Assembly (NCBI RefSeq): GCF_002575655.3
Contig: NC_053037.3
Coordinates: 326,271,294 to 326,335,293, forward strand
Direction: 5' to 3'
Length of the DNA: 64,000 nt
DNA from: Aegilops tauschii subsp. strangulata
Lineage: Eukaryota; Streptophyta; Magnoliopsida; Poales; Poaceae
The notes under the pieces: generated by a model
What the model was told of the DNA's origin: nothing
Seen by the model: the letters and a program-made list of their open reading frames with translations, nothing else
Databases searched by the model: none
In this document: piece after piece, positions 20,848-31,160 of the stretch
Layout of the letters: every line of letters begins with the position of its first letter
Numbering within the stretch: position 1 is the first letter of the stretch
Program-made: the position numbers and the translations under genes

Positions 20848-23294
20848 CGAAAGAAACCAAGATCAAAAAAGCAAAAATAGGAAGACTAACACGAATGGCC
20901 GCCCGCATCGCAAGGAACTCGTCATTGTATTTCCTCAGCGCCATAGCCTGGGACTGAAGCCGGTTCCGGACTTCCTGCGCCGCCACGTTCACCACGGCCG
21001 TCCCTCCACCCGGCGTCCACCCCGAGCTGGCGCTGGCCGCCTCCACGTCCCGGGCCGACGAGCCGGAGCCCGCGGCCTTCTGCGGGTCCGAAGTGGCCTT
21101 CCCCGCGTGCTGGCGCGAGGGCGACTGGACCACCAGGTCCGTCATTGCGGCCGGCTCGCCCCCAACCGATTGCGCAGGCGGCACGATAGGCCGGCTGCCT
21201 TGAGCCGCCCCAGTCGGCGAGGCCGGTGCCGCCTCCCTCTCCGGGACGATGATGTCGTCCTCCCTCTCCGACCCCGGCTGGTCGCCACCGGCTTCCTCCG
21301 GCGGGGGCTCCGGGACCTCGGGCGCCGTGATGTGCAGGGGGGTGACGAGCAAGGCCCCCTCCGCCATTGCCGCGGTCGCAGCCTCCGCTTGGGCCTTAGC
21401 CGCTGCGTCGGCACGCGCCTTCGCCGCCTCCTCCTCCTCCTGTGCCGCCTTGGCGGCAGCCGCCCTCAACTCCTCCGCCTCCCGCTCCTCCCGCGCCTCC
21501 CGTGCGTTTCGCTCCGTCGCCGCCTGAAGCTCGGCGCGGGGGTCCACACGGCGGGTGCTCCCGGATCCTCCCGGCGATCCAACGACAGAGGCGGCGGCAA
21601 CCCGCTCAAGCGAAAGAGGAGCCCTGATTTTTGAGAAAGGACAAGGATTCAGAAATCACCAAGAAAAGAAGAAAGAATGTACAAAGGAATATACACTTAC
21701 GCCGACACCGTCTGCGGCTGCTTCACCACCTTGCGGAAGCGGGCCGCCTTCGCAGCCGCCTCATCCCGCTTGGTCGCCGCCGCCCCGCCCTTGGGCTTCT
21801 TCGGCCGACTACCGAACAAGCCCGACGCGGCCCGGCGCTTTTGCCCGCCGCCCCGAGCAGGCGGCGCGGCGGAGGAACCCGCGCCGTGGCCGGGAGCCGG
21901 CTGGCAGCGTGGGACGATTTCCGCCTCGTCGTCATCCGGCCAATCGTCGAAGCTGGCTCCAAGCCCGGAGCCGCCTGCTTCGCCGCCGGCTTCACCGCCA
22001 CCCGCCTCGGTGTTTTCGTCCATGGCGGCCGCTCCCAAGTCGTGGTCCTCCAGGTCATGCTCCGCCCGGTCGGAGAGAAATCGGCGCTCCGCCTCCGACT
22101 CGGCTGCAGGTCGAAGGAGAGGGCTCTGCCAAGACGTGCCGACTGGTCAGAGTCGGCCAAGAAAAACTCGGCGACAAAACTAAGAGAAGAAAGGGAAAAG
22201 GAGAACATACCGTAGGCGGAGGATGTGCACGGGAATATGGCTCCTTGCCAAACCGCCACTCTGCGGAGAGCTTGCAGTTCGCAAGATAATTCACCATATG
22301 GGCCACCTCGTCGTGCGGCATGTCCTTGGTGCACATCCGACTCGGATCAAGTTGGCCGCTCATCTGACAGATCAGGTGAGGGCGGCTTTGAAGCGGAAGC
22401 ACCCGGCGCGCGACGAAGGCGGCCAGCAAGTCGGACCCAGTCAGGCCCTCCGACTGGATCATCACCCGAAGTCGGGCGACGGCCGCGGCTCCAGCCTGCG
22501 ACAGCGTCACGGCCCGATAGGACTACTGGGGCCGCCTCCCAGCTAGCGGGCCGGCTATGTAAGCTGGCAAGTTGACGTAGTCGCCTTGCGGGGCGACGTT
22601 CTTCACGTAGAAATATGACTTCTGCCAGAGCTTCACCGACTAGATCAGCGTGATGACGGGGAAGGGGTTGTCGGCCGCTGGCCTCCGCATCACGATGAAG
22701 GCGCCGCTCTGGGCCGACACGCCCTGCATGCGGGTGCCCAGCTTAGATTGGAAGAACTCCCCCCAGAGCTCGAGGGTGGGGAGAACGCCAAGGAAGCCCT
22801 CGCACAGGGTGACGAAGGCGGACAGCAGCACCACCGTGTTCGGAGTGAGGTGGTGCGGCTGGAGTTGATAGAAGTCGAGGAAGGAGCGGAAGAAAGCGCT
22901 CGCCGGCAAGCCGAGGCCGCGCAGGAAGTGCGAGCGGAAGACTACCCGCTCGCCTTCCTCCGGCGCCGGCGTGATCTCCTTCTCCAGCGCGAGACGGGCC
23001 CGCACCTGGTCCTTGCCGGGCAACCGCCGCGTCTTGCGGAGGAACTCGATGTGGTCCATATGGACGAGCGAGCCATCCCAGTCCCCGCCGTACTGCATGG
23101 TGGCAAGAGGCTAGCAAGGAAGAGTGCGGCAGCGGAGAAAGCACGGCCCTGCGGCGGCAAGCCTGCGGGGCGGAGTAAAGATCGGTGGGACGGCGCGGCG
23201 GCGGCAAGGCGCTGTTGTGAGGGAAAGCGGGAGGAAGAAGATGACGGAGAGGAGAGGAGCGTGCGAGCGTACGCCGCTTCCCCTCCTCCCCCTA

Positions 23295-23303
23295 CTTATA
23301 GAC
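23295..23303 (-). promoter_or_regulatory. TATA box of the element B aORF
   Basis: On minus this reads GTCTATAAG in a GC-rich setting, about 200 bp before the aORF ATG (23098) and pointing away from the 3' LTR. A similar box stands before the Fatima-like aORF. Confidence 0.55.
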
Positions 23304-23736
23304 TCGTGCGGCGAAGCCGAGGAGGCGAGACGTGGGGAGGAACGTGGGATTAACTGCGCCCCCTCCCCCATGTCTCCCGATTATTATGCCCTATTGGCGT
23401 GCGGAAACCGCCGCCGGAAGACGTGCGGACAGCTCTGGGCTACAGAGGATCCCCGCTTGGGCCTAGGCGTAGGAATGGTGGGCCCCCGGCCTGCGGCGAC
23501 GTCCTGTCGCGCCTGTTGGTTGGCAGGCTTTTTTTAGCCAGAAGTTGCCACGTGGTTCGCAGGCGGTGAGCGGCCGGCCCGCGGCCCGGCGCACGCGCCA
23601 ACGGACTCCCGCCTTCCGACTTTAGAAATTTTCGCCAAGATGGCGCGCCCAACCGAAGCCGGCTCCTAGCTGCTAGCTAGTCAAGATAAGAAGCTGACCG
23701 AGCTTCTCAACCTCCTCTCAGCCTCGAAGCCCAACC
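23304..23736. other. GC-rich spacer between aORF promoter and PPT
   Basis: No coding potential. It contains the presumed upstream promoter part of the aORF on minus and the region before the PPT on plus. Confidence 0.5.
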
Positions 23737-23751
23737 AGCTTCGGGGACTAC
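23737..23751 (+). other. element B polypurine tract
   Basis: GCTTCGGGGACTAC directly precedes the 3' LTR TGTCGGAG. It primes plus-strand DNA synthesis. The Fatima-like element has TTCGGGGGCTAC in the same place. Confidence 0.75.
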
Positions 23752-24963
23752 TGTCGGAGTAAATGGCCACGGGTAGCCTAACCGACTCCCCCTGGCTCTT
23801 CGAAAAATTATCAGGCCATTCGAGCCTTCAAGCATACAAAGCATAGGGCCGCCTTCCCCCGGCCGGCTATCCCCAGGGCCGACTCCCAGAAGGTGACCCG
23901 GCCTCAGAAACCTCCCCCAAGAAAGATACGAGATGGCCGACTCCCAGAAGCCGGCCATGAAGAGGACCGACTCCCAGAAGCCGGCCATGAAGAGGACCGA
24001 CTCCCAGAAGCCGGCCATGAAGAAAGCCGGCTCCCAGAAGCCGGCCAAGACCACACCCACTAAGACTGTATCCACATAACGGCGATAGGACGGGGCATGG
24101 CTGCAGTACAGCCCACTACCCCCAAATCCCGGAACAGGCATGGCCACAGGGCGCCGTACGGGCCAGCCATCCCCCGTCCGGCGCGGCACTGTAGCCATGT
24201 TGGCCTCGATGTCACCCACGACAGGCGCTAGTACGGCCCGCGGGCGGTGGGCCCCTTTAGCCAGAGAGACACCCGAAGGCGGCCCGGCCTCCCCTAGTCG
24301 GCCAGGGGCGTGGCCGGCAACCAATAGCCAACTACCTCCCTCCCTCGAAACGTGTGCCTCATTAAGGAGACAAGACGAGGTAAGGCTACAGTGAGAGCAC
24401 GCAAGGCGGCAGCGCTGTAGCCACGCTTACCTCGACAAAGCCCTCGTCATCAGAGGCGAGGCAACAGTAACCAGCCGCCGACAAAGCCCCCAAGCGGTGG
24501 GGCCGGCCTATCGGCCAAGAGGCCGGCAGCCGGCGGGCCCCAATGGCCGGCGGAGAAGCCGGCGAGCATAGACACTGACGACTGGGACCCGCGCCCAGCC
24601 GGATTACCATTGTACCCCTGGGGGGTAGGCCTATATAAACCCCCCGGGACACCCATGCAAAGGGTTGATCTCATGAGTTTCACACACCACATAGAGAGAA
24701 AAGGAGAGCTAGCCTTGCCCTTCTTCTTCCTCTAGCCAAACAGCTCAAGGAGCACTTGTAGCTACTTATTCTGATCTAGTGATCATGCGGAGACCCCGCA
24801 GAGCAGGACTAGGGGTGTTATCTCCACGGAGAGCCCCGAACCTGGGTAAGATCCGCTGGCGTGCATGTCTTCGCCTCATCCCGTTTCCAGGCACCGGCGA
24901 TGTCTTACTGGCTCCCACAATGATAAGCCACCCATTGTCATATGTCGCACCTACCACCCGCCA
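23752..24963 (+). repeat. element B 3' LTR
   Basis: TGTCGGAG to CCCGCCA. It is close to identical to the 5' LTR. It is followed by ACCCC, the target duplication, and then H LTR sequence. Confidence 0.85.
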
Positions 24964-25874
24964 ACCCCATCATTTTATCCTTAGTAGCAACGATACATAC
25001 ATGTCGGTTCCCCTTCTGTCACTGGGATCAAGCACCGTAAGATCAAACCCACTACAAAGCACCTCTTCCCATTGCAAGATAAATAGATCAAGTTGGCCAA
25101 ACGAAACCCAAATATCGGAGAAGAAATACGAGGCTATAAGCAATCATGCACATAAGAGATCAAAGAAACTCAAATAACTTTCATGGATATAAAAAGATAG
25201 ATCTGATCATAAACTCAGAGTTCATCCGATCCCAACAAACACACCGCAAAAAGAGTTACATCATATGGATCTCCAAGAGACCATTGTATTGAGAATCACA
25301 TGAGAGAGAGGAAGCCATCTAGCTACTAACTACGGACCCGAAGGTCTACAAAGAACTACTCACGCATCATCGGAGAGGCACCAATGGAAGTGGTGAACCC
25401 CTCCTTGATGGTGTCTAGATTGGATCTGGTGGTTCTGGACTCTGCGGCGGGTGGAATTGATTTTCGTCGACTCCCCTAGGGTTTCTGGAATATTGGGGTA
25501 TTTACAGAGCAAAGAGGCGGTCTGGGGGGCACCGAGGTGGGCACAACCCACCAGGGCGCGCCTGGTCCTCCTGGCGTGCCCTAGTAAGTTGAGCTTCCCT
25601 TGGAGCACCCCCCTAGGCAATGCCTTGGCCCATTGGGTGTCTTCTGGTCCATAAAAAATCTCTGTGAAGTTTCATTGCATTTGAACTCCGTTTGGTATCG
25701 ATTTCCTGCGATGTAAAAAACATGCAGAACACAGCAACTGGCACTTGGCACTATGTCAATAGGTTAGTACCAAAAAATGATATAAAATGACTATATAATG
25801 ATTATAAAACATCCAAGATTGATAATATAACATCGTCGAACAATCAAAAATTATAGATACATTGGAGACGTATC
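24964..25874 (-). repeat. element H 5' LTR, outer part
   Basis: Continues the LTR begun at 10347. The end on minus is TGATACGTCTCCAATGTATC (25874 down). It includes the LTR palindrome (25535-25584). What follows at 25875 is non-coding sequence of the plus-oriented element G, so H seems to have inserted in G; the matching duplication of ATTTC is outside the window or lost. Confidence 0.75.
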
Positions 25875-26225
25875 AATTTCCTACGTTCTCCTAATTTTTT
25901 ATAGATTTTTTGGAGTTACAAAAGTATTCTAAGTTTTCAGATTACTACAGACTGTTCTGTTTTTGACAGATTCTGTTTTGTTTGCATTGTGTGCTTATTT
26001 TGATGAACCTATAGATTGTATTGGAGGGTATAAGGCATGAAAAGTTAGAATACAATAGATTAATGCAAAAATAAAATATTAATGGGTTTGCAATAGTACT
26101 TAGAGTAGTGATTTGCTTTGTTATACTAACGGATCTCACGAAGGTTTTGTTGAGTTTTGTGTGATTGAAGTTTTCAAGTTTTGGGTGAGATCACGACGGA
26201 TGAAGGAATAAGGAGTGAAAAGAGC

Positions 26226-26257
26226 CTAAGCTTGGGGATGCCCCGGAAGGCATCCCC
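26226..26257 (+). other. element G internal PPT-like tract with hairpin
   Basis: CTAAGCTTGGGG is followed by a perfect 9-bp inverted repeat, GGGGATGCC / GGCATCCCC, around a 6-base loop. The same TAAGCTTGGGG signature stands at the true PPT (about 27940) and at the third-ORF ends of C and D. Confidence 0.75.
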
Positions 26258-26439
26258 TCTTTCTTCTAACGACCTTCGGTTTTTTACTTGGAGCAATATT
26301 TTTATTCGTCACATATCATGAGTTTTGCTTGGAGCGTCTTCTATTATATGAGTCTTTGCTTGTTTTGATTTTTATTTTGTGTCAAGTATTCTTGCTGAAC
26401 ACGCCTATTTGGGAGAGCCAAAATTATGCTATGATTTGT

Positions 26440-26680
26440 TAGAATTGCTCTCTATGCTTCACTTCAAAAAAATGAGCTATGGAATTGCTCTAGTGCTTCA
26501 CTTATATCTTTTTGAGCACGGTGTGCTTTATTATTTTTGAAGAAATTGCTCTCATGCTTCACCTAGATTTATTTGAGAGTTAGTAAATTTGAAGAAATTC
26601 TCTCATGCTTCACTTATATTATTTTGAGAGACGAAAATTTTTATGCTCATGTTCTTCACTTAGATTTGTTTGAGCTTATC
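26440..26680 (+). repeat. imperfect tandem repeats of about 50-60 bp
   Basis: Five or so units share a TGCTCT(C)ATGCTTCACTTA-like core followed by TTTTGAG. They lie in the G non-coding region. Confidence 0.65.
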
Positions 26681-27205
26681 AAAAGCAACATATGAAATTA
26701 GTCCCAAAGTGAGAGGGATATAATAAAAACTTTCATGAAGATCATTGGACAAAATAAACTTGATTCTTTGTAATAGTTTTGCGATATGATGATAGTGATG
26801 TGTGAGTCATGTTGGTGAGTAATTATGCCTTAGTAAGAATATTGGTGTTAAGGTTTGTGATTCCCTATGCAAGCACGAAAGTCAATAGTTATGCAATTAA
26901 ATTACATCCTACTTATGGTGCATTATTCGGTGTTAGTTATGCTTAATCTTGCTTATGTGAGTTTTTGTTTCTTGGTTGGTTACTTCTCAATCTTTTTGCT
27001 AGCCTCCACTTGTACTAAGTAGAGATACTACTTTGCATCCAAAATCTTTAAACCAGGTTTTGCCATATGAGTTCCCCATACCTACCTATATGTGGTATTC
27101 CTGTGCCGTTGTAAGCAAATTTGTATGTGCCATCTCTAATTTTCAAAATATATTTCATTTTTGTGTGTCCGTACCGCTCATGAAGCGGCAGGGGGTGGCC
27201 AATAT

Positions 27206-27294
27206 TTTCCATGATAGATGTGTTATTCTCAAGATGAGTGTTTATTCACTTGTCATTGCACGAGAGTGCGGTGGTAATAGGGATGCCCAGTCCC
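27206..27294 (+). other. conserved island 2 in element G
   Basis: Contains GAGTGTTTATTCAC and GGTAATAGGGATGCCCAG plus TCCC. The same order of blocks is in element C (37611-37699, minus). Confidence 0.65.
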
Positions 27295-27541
27295 GAAATG
27301 AAAAAGAAAATTACTTTATGTTGTCAAATAATAAATTCCTTGGAAAGTGTTGGTATGGAAGGCACTCGTGGATACGACTAGCCATGCATTGCGAAAGAAT
27401 GGTGGAAAAAGAATAAAATTTATTTTCTGTTTGGAACCGCCTATAATATATCTAGCATGGAAAGTGTAGGGAATTACTCGGCCATTTTTGTTGACGAGAA
27501 AAGTATGCCTCTCACAAAAAATTATCTCTCAATTTTTGCTT

Positions 27542-27598
27542 TGAGCTCTGGCACCTCTACAAATCCCTACTTCCCTCTGCGAAGGGCCTATCTATTTA
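27542..27598 (+). other. conserved island 1 in element G
   Basis: 57 bp from TGAGCTCTGGCACCTCT to CTATCTATTTA. It differs from the element C copy (37368-37424) at only four positions. It holds the palindrome CCCTCTGCGAAGGG. Confidence 0.8.
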
Positions 27599-27952
27599 CT
27601 TTATGCAATTTTTTTATTTGAGTCTCCATCTTCTCTTATAAAGCACCAACTAAGGGGCACTATGATCATACTTGAGCATTGGATGTATCTAATATGCGAG
27701 TGTGTTTCATGAATGGATCAATAATTCAGCATGATGGGCTAGGGGGTAACTTTTTTAGTGTTGAAATTTTGAAAGAGATGTTTGCTTGTTGATATGCTTG
27801 AGTATTGAAATCTTCATGTCAAAACTAGACTATTGCTTTCAACCATATAAAAGTCGAAATGTCCACACTACAAAAGAAAAGAATATGTGATGAAAAATTC
27901 TGTTTTCATCATTTATGTACTCGAGGACGAGTAGGAATTAAGCTTGGGATGC

Positions 27953-29506
27953 TGATACGTCTCCAATGTATCTATACTTTTTTTTCTTGTTCCATGTTGT
28001 TATATTATCATTCTCGGATGATTTACAATCATTTTATAGCAACTTTATATCATTTTTTGCGACTAACCTATTGACATAGTGCCCAGTGCCAGTTGCTGTT
28101 TTTTGCTTGTCTTTTACTTCGCAAAATATCAGTACCAAATGGAGTCCAAACACAGCGAAACTTTTGGAGAATTTTTTTGGACCAGAAGACACAACATGGG
28201 CCAAAGAAGTACCAGAGGGGAGGCCCGAGGTGGGAACAACCAACCAGGGCGCGCCAGGAGGCCCAGGCGTGCCCAGGGGAGTTGTTCCCCCCTCGGTGAC
28301 CTCCCGCACCGCCTCTTCACCCTATAAATTGCCAAATATTCCAGAAACCCTAGGGGAGTCGACGAAACACAATTCCAGCCGCCGCAATTTCTAGAACCAC
28401 GAGATCCAATCTAGACACCATCATGGAGGGGTTCACCATCCTCATTGGTGCCTCTCCGATGATGCGTGAGTAGTTCATCATAGACCTATGGGTCCGTAGT
28501 CAATAGCTAGATGGCTTCCTATCTCTCTTTTGATTCTCAATACAATGGTCTCTTGGAGATCTATTTGATGTAACTCTTTTTTTGCGGTGTGTTTGTTGCG
28601 ATCCGATGAACTTTGAGTTTATGATCAGATCTATATCCATGAATATATTTGAGTCTTCTTTTGATCTCTTATATGCATGATTATTTATAGCCTCGTATTT
28701 CTTCTTCGAATCTTTGGTTTAGTTAGGCCAACTACATTGATTTTTATTGCCATGGGAAGAGGTGCTTTGTGATGGGTTCGATCGCGAGGTGTTCTTTCCC
28801 AGTGATAGAAAGGGGCAGCAAGACACGCATGTATCGTTGCTATTAAGGATAACAAGATGGGGGCTATTCCTACATAGATCTCGTCTACATCATGCCATTG
28901 TTCTTATTGCATTATTCTGTTTCTCCATGAACTTGATACACTAGATGCATGTTGGATAGCGGTCGATGTGTGGAGTAATAGTAGTAGATGCATGCATGAG
29001 TTGGTCTACTAACCTTGTACGTGATGCCTATATATTGATCATTGCCTTGGATATCGTCATAATTATTCGAGCTTCTATCAATTGCCCAGCAGTAATATGT
29101 TTACCCACCGTGTGCTATTTTCTCGAGAGAAGCCACTAGTGAAATCTATGCCCCTGGTCTATTCTTTATCATATTTGCTTTCCGGTCTATTATTTGCCAC
29201 TTTTATTTTCAGATCTATTATTCCAAAAACCCAAAAATTCCTTGCTGCACTTTTTTGCTATTTATTTTATTCTGCGTTTTATCGAGATCTATTTATCCAA
29301 TCTACACAATTTTTATCGCGTCAACTTGACAATCTCTGGCGTTGTTACTCGAAAAAGGGATTGACAACCCCTTATAAGCGTCAGGTTGCAAGTGTTTGTT
29401 CTTTGTGTGTAGGTACCGTTTACATAGTGTTGCTTGGTTCTCCTACTGGATTGATATCTTGGTTTCAAAACTGAGGGAAATACCTACCGTAGCTGTGCTG
29501 CATCGT
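27953..29506 (+). repeat. element G 3' LTR (interrupted)
   Basis: Begins TGATACGTCTCCAATGTATC after the PPT AAGCTTGGGATGC (27940). It has the LTR palindrome (28227-28296) and a TATA box (28323). It stops at ..TGTGCTGCATCGT where element D enters; ATCGT (29502-29506) is the expected duplication. Confidence 0.8.
28323..28328 (+). promoter_or_regulatory. element G LTR TATA box
   Basis: CACCCTATAAATTGCC, downstream of the palindrome, as in related LTRs. Confidence 0.5.
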
Positions 29507-31024
29507 TGATGACCCACAAGTATAGGGGATCAATTGTAGCTATTTTTGATAAGTAAGAGTGTCGAACCCAACAAGGAGCAGAAGAAAATGACAAGTGGTA
29601 TTCAACAAGGTAATGTCTGCAAGTGCTAAAATTGTAAGTAACAGAGTAGTTTGATAGCAAGATAATTTGTAATGAGCAAATAACGATAATAGTAGCAAGA
29701 GTGCAGCAAGGTAGCCCAATCCTTTTGAGGCAAAGGACAGGCCAAAATGGTCTCTTTTGATAAGCAAAGCATTCTTGAGGGTACATGGGATTTTCATCTA
29801 GTCACTTTCACCATGTTGGTTTGATTCATGTCGGTACTTTGATAATTTGATATGTGGGTGGACCGGTGCTTAGGTGATGTTCTTACTTGAACAAACCTCC
29901 TACTTATGGTTAACCCTCCCGCAAGCATCCACAATTATGAGAAAAGTATTAGGAATAAATTCTAACCATAGCATTAAACTTTTGGATCCAATCGGTCCCT
30001 TACGGAATAGCGCATAAACTGAGGTTTAAGCTTCTGTCACTCTCGCAACCCATCATCTAATTACTACTCCATAATGCATTCCCTTAGGGCCAAATATGGT
30101 GAAGTTTCATGTAGTCGACATTCACATGACACCACTAATGGAATCACAACATACATACTATCAAAATATCGAACACATATCAAGTTCACATGATTACTTG
30201 CAATATGATTTCTCCAGTGACCTCAAGAACAAAAGTAACTACTCACAAATGATAATCATGCTCAAGATCAGAGGGGTATTAAATAGCATATTGGATCTGA
30301 ACATATAATCTTTCACCAAATAAATCATATAGTAATCAACTACAAGATGTAATCAACACTACTAGTCACCCACTAGCACCAATCTATAGTTCCAGTGACA
30401 AGATTGAACACAAGAGATGAACTACGGTTTGAGATGAGATCGTGCTGTTGAAGATGTTGATGGAGATTGCCCTCCCCAAGATGGGAGAGTTGTTGGTGAT
30501 GATGAGGACGATGATTTCCCCCTCCGGGAGGGAAGTTCCCCCGGCGGAATCGCTCCGCCGGAGGGCAAAAGTGCTCCTGGCCAAGTTTCGCCTCGAGACG
30601 GTGGCGCTCCATCCCGAAAGTCCTCTCCTTTTTTTTATTGGTCAAAATGACTTATATACCAGAAGATGGGCACCAGAGGTTGGCCTGGGTGAGCACAACC
30701 CACCAGGGCGCGCTTGGGCTCCCTGGCATGCCCAGGTGGGTTGCGCCCACCTGGTGGGCTCCCTCTGGTACTTATTTGCTCCAATATTCTTCATATATTC
30801 CATAAAAATTCTCCGTGAAGTTTCAGCTTGTTTGGAATTGTGTAGAATAGGTAGCCTGACGTAGCTTTTCCAGGTCTAGATTTCCAACAGCCGGAATTCT
30901 CCCTCTTTGTGTATACCTTGCATATTATGAGAGAAAAGGCATTAGAATAACTCCAAAAAGCATTATTATGGATAAAAACATCATAAATAACAGTAGGAAA
31001 ACATGATGCAAAACGGACATATCA
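29507..31024 (-). repeat. element D 3' LTR
   Basis: 1,518 bp, TGATATGTCCGTTTTGCATC at one end on minus and CTTGTGGGTCATCA at the other. The PPT lies next to it. It contains the LTR palindrome (30689-30756) and a TATA box (30652-30659 on minus, GTATATAAG). Confidence 0.8.
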
Positions 31025-31045
31025 ACTCCCCCAAGCTTAGACCTT
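31025..31045 (-). other. element D polypurine tract
   Basis: On minus: CTAAGCTTGGGGGAGT directly before the LTR start. Confidence 0.75.
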
Positions 31046-31083
31046 GCTTGTCCTCAAGCGAAAACCGAAATGGAAAAACATGT

Positions 31084-31160
31084 TGATAACCCACAAGTAG
31101 GGATCGCAAAAGTTTTCGAGGGTAGAGTATTCAACCCAAAATTATAGATTTGACACAAGG
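31084..31160 (-). repeat. element C 3' LTR, end fragment
   Basis: TGATAACCCACAAG on plus, matching the start of the copy at 45248. Cut by the solo LTR at 31161 and resumed at 35548. Confidence 0.85.

Larger units (their letters stand above)
18991..23098 (-). pseudogene. element B antisense accessory ORF (aORF), six exons
   Basis: Predicted exons on minus: 23098-22211, 22125-21701, 21623-about 20893, 20714-20630, 20477-20211 and 20112-about 18991, all with GT donors and AG acceptors. Exon 1 has the Transposase_28-like (putative gypsy-type transposon) domain: PAPEEGERVVF, FLRGLGLPASAFFRSFLDFY, LCEGFLG. Exons 3-5 are Ala/Glu coiled coil (KEAEFDALAQERDRL-like). Joining exons 5 and 6 yields LVDEYFPGYSTAANQ, a reading lost if the 98-bp intron is kept, which supports splicing. 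Exon 6 has RRLQRVGAQVLAALWPG and an acidic tail. Two in-frame TAGs (22642, 22525) and a frameshift near 20020 break it. Function unknown; probably an accessory factor. Confidence 0.8.
11032..24963 (+). mobile_element. element B: full-length Tat-type Gypsy retrotransposon
   Basis: It has LTRs at both ends (11032-12255 and 23752-24963), a PBS, gag, PR, RT, RNase H, INT, an antisense spliced aORF, a PPT and flanking duplications ACCAT/ACCCC. Joining the flanks rebuilds H-type LTR sequence, as judged against the G LTR, so ACCCC was the target and the left copy has changed. The LTRs are nearly identical by eye, so this is a young insertion. Even so gag and pol carry frameshifts and stops. It is the reference for the layout of A, F and the Fatima-like element. 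Confidence 0.9.
25875..27936 (+). other. element G 3' non-coding region
   Basis: About 2 kb without convincing coding potential. It holds a hairpin with a PPT-like tract (26226), tandem repeats (26440-26680) and two islands conserved with element C. The short ORF at 27033-27416 is probably a by-product of that conserved DNA. Confidence 0.65.
25875..29506 (+). mobile_element. element G: 3' part of a Sabrina/WHAM-like Gypsy element
   Basis: Non-coding internal DNA (25875-27936), PPT and 3' LTR (27953 on). No protein domain is readable in this part. The LTR is cut at 29506 by element D; its last ~55 bp should resume beyond the right edge. Confidence 0.75.
29507..31083 (-). mobile_element. element D, left part (3' LTR and PPT)
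   Basis: Athila-type Gypsy element on minus. Its 3' LTR is here; a further 59 bp include the PPT, then element C interrupts. The rest resumes at 46655. Confidence 0.8.

Noticed and set aside
27033..27416. 127-codon ORF in element G, with a similar short frame in C near 37600
   Set aside because: The shared piece (GGNRDAQS) comes from the conserved non-coding island; frames diverge on both sides and lengths differ, so a protein is not supported.
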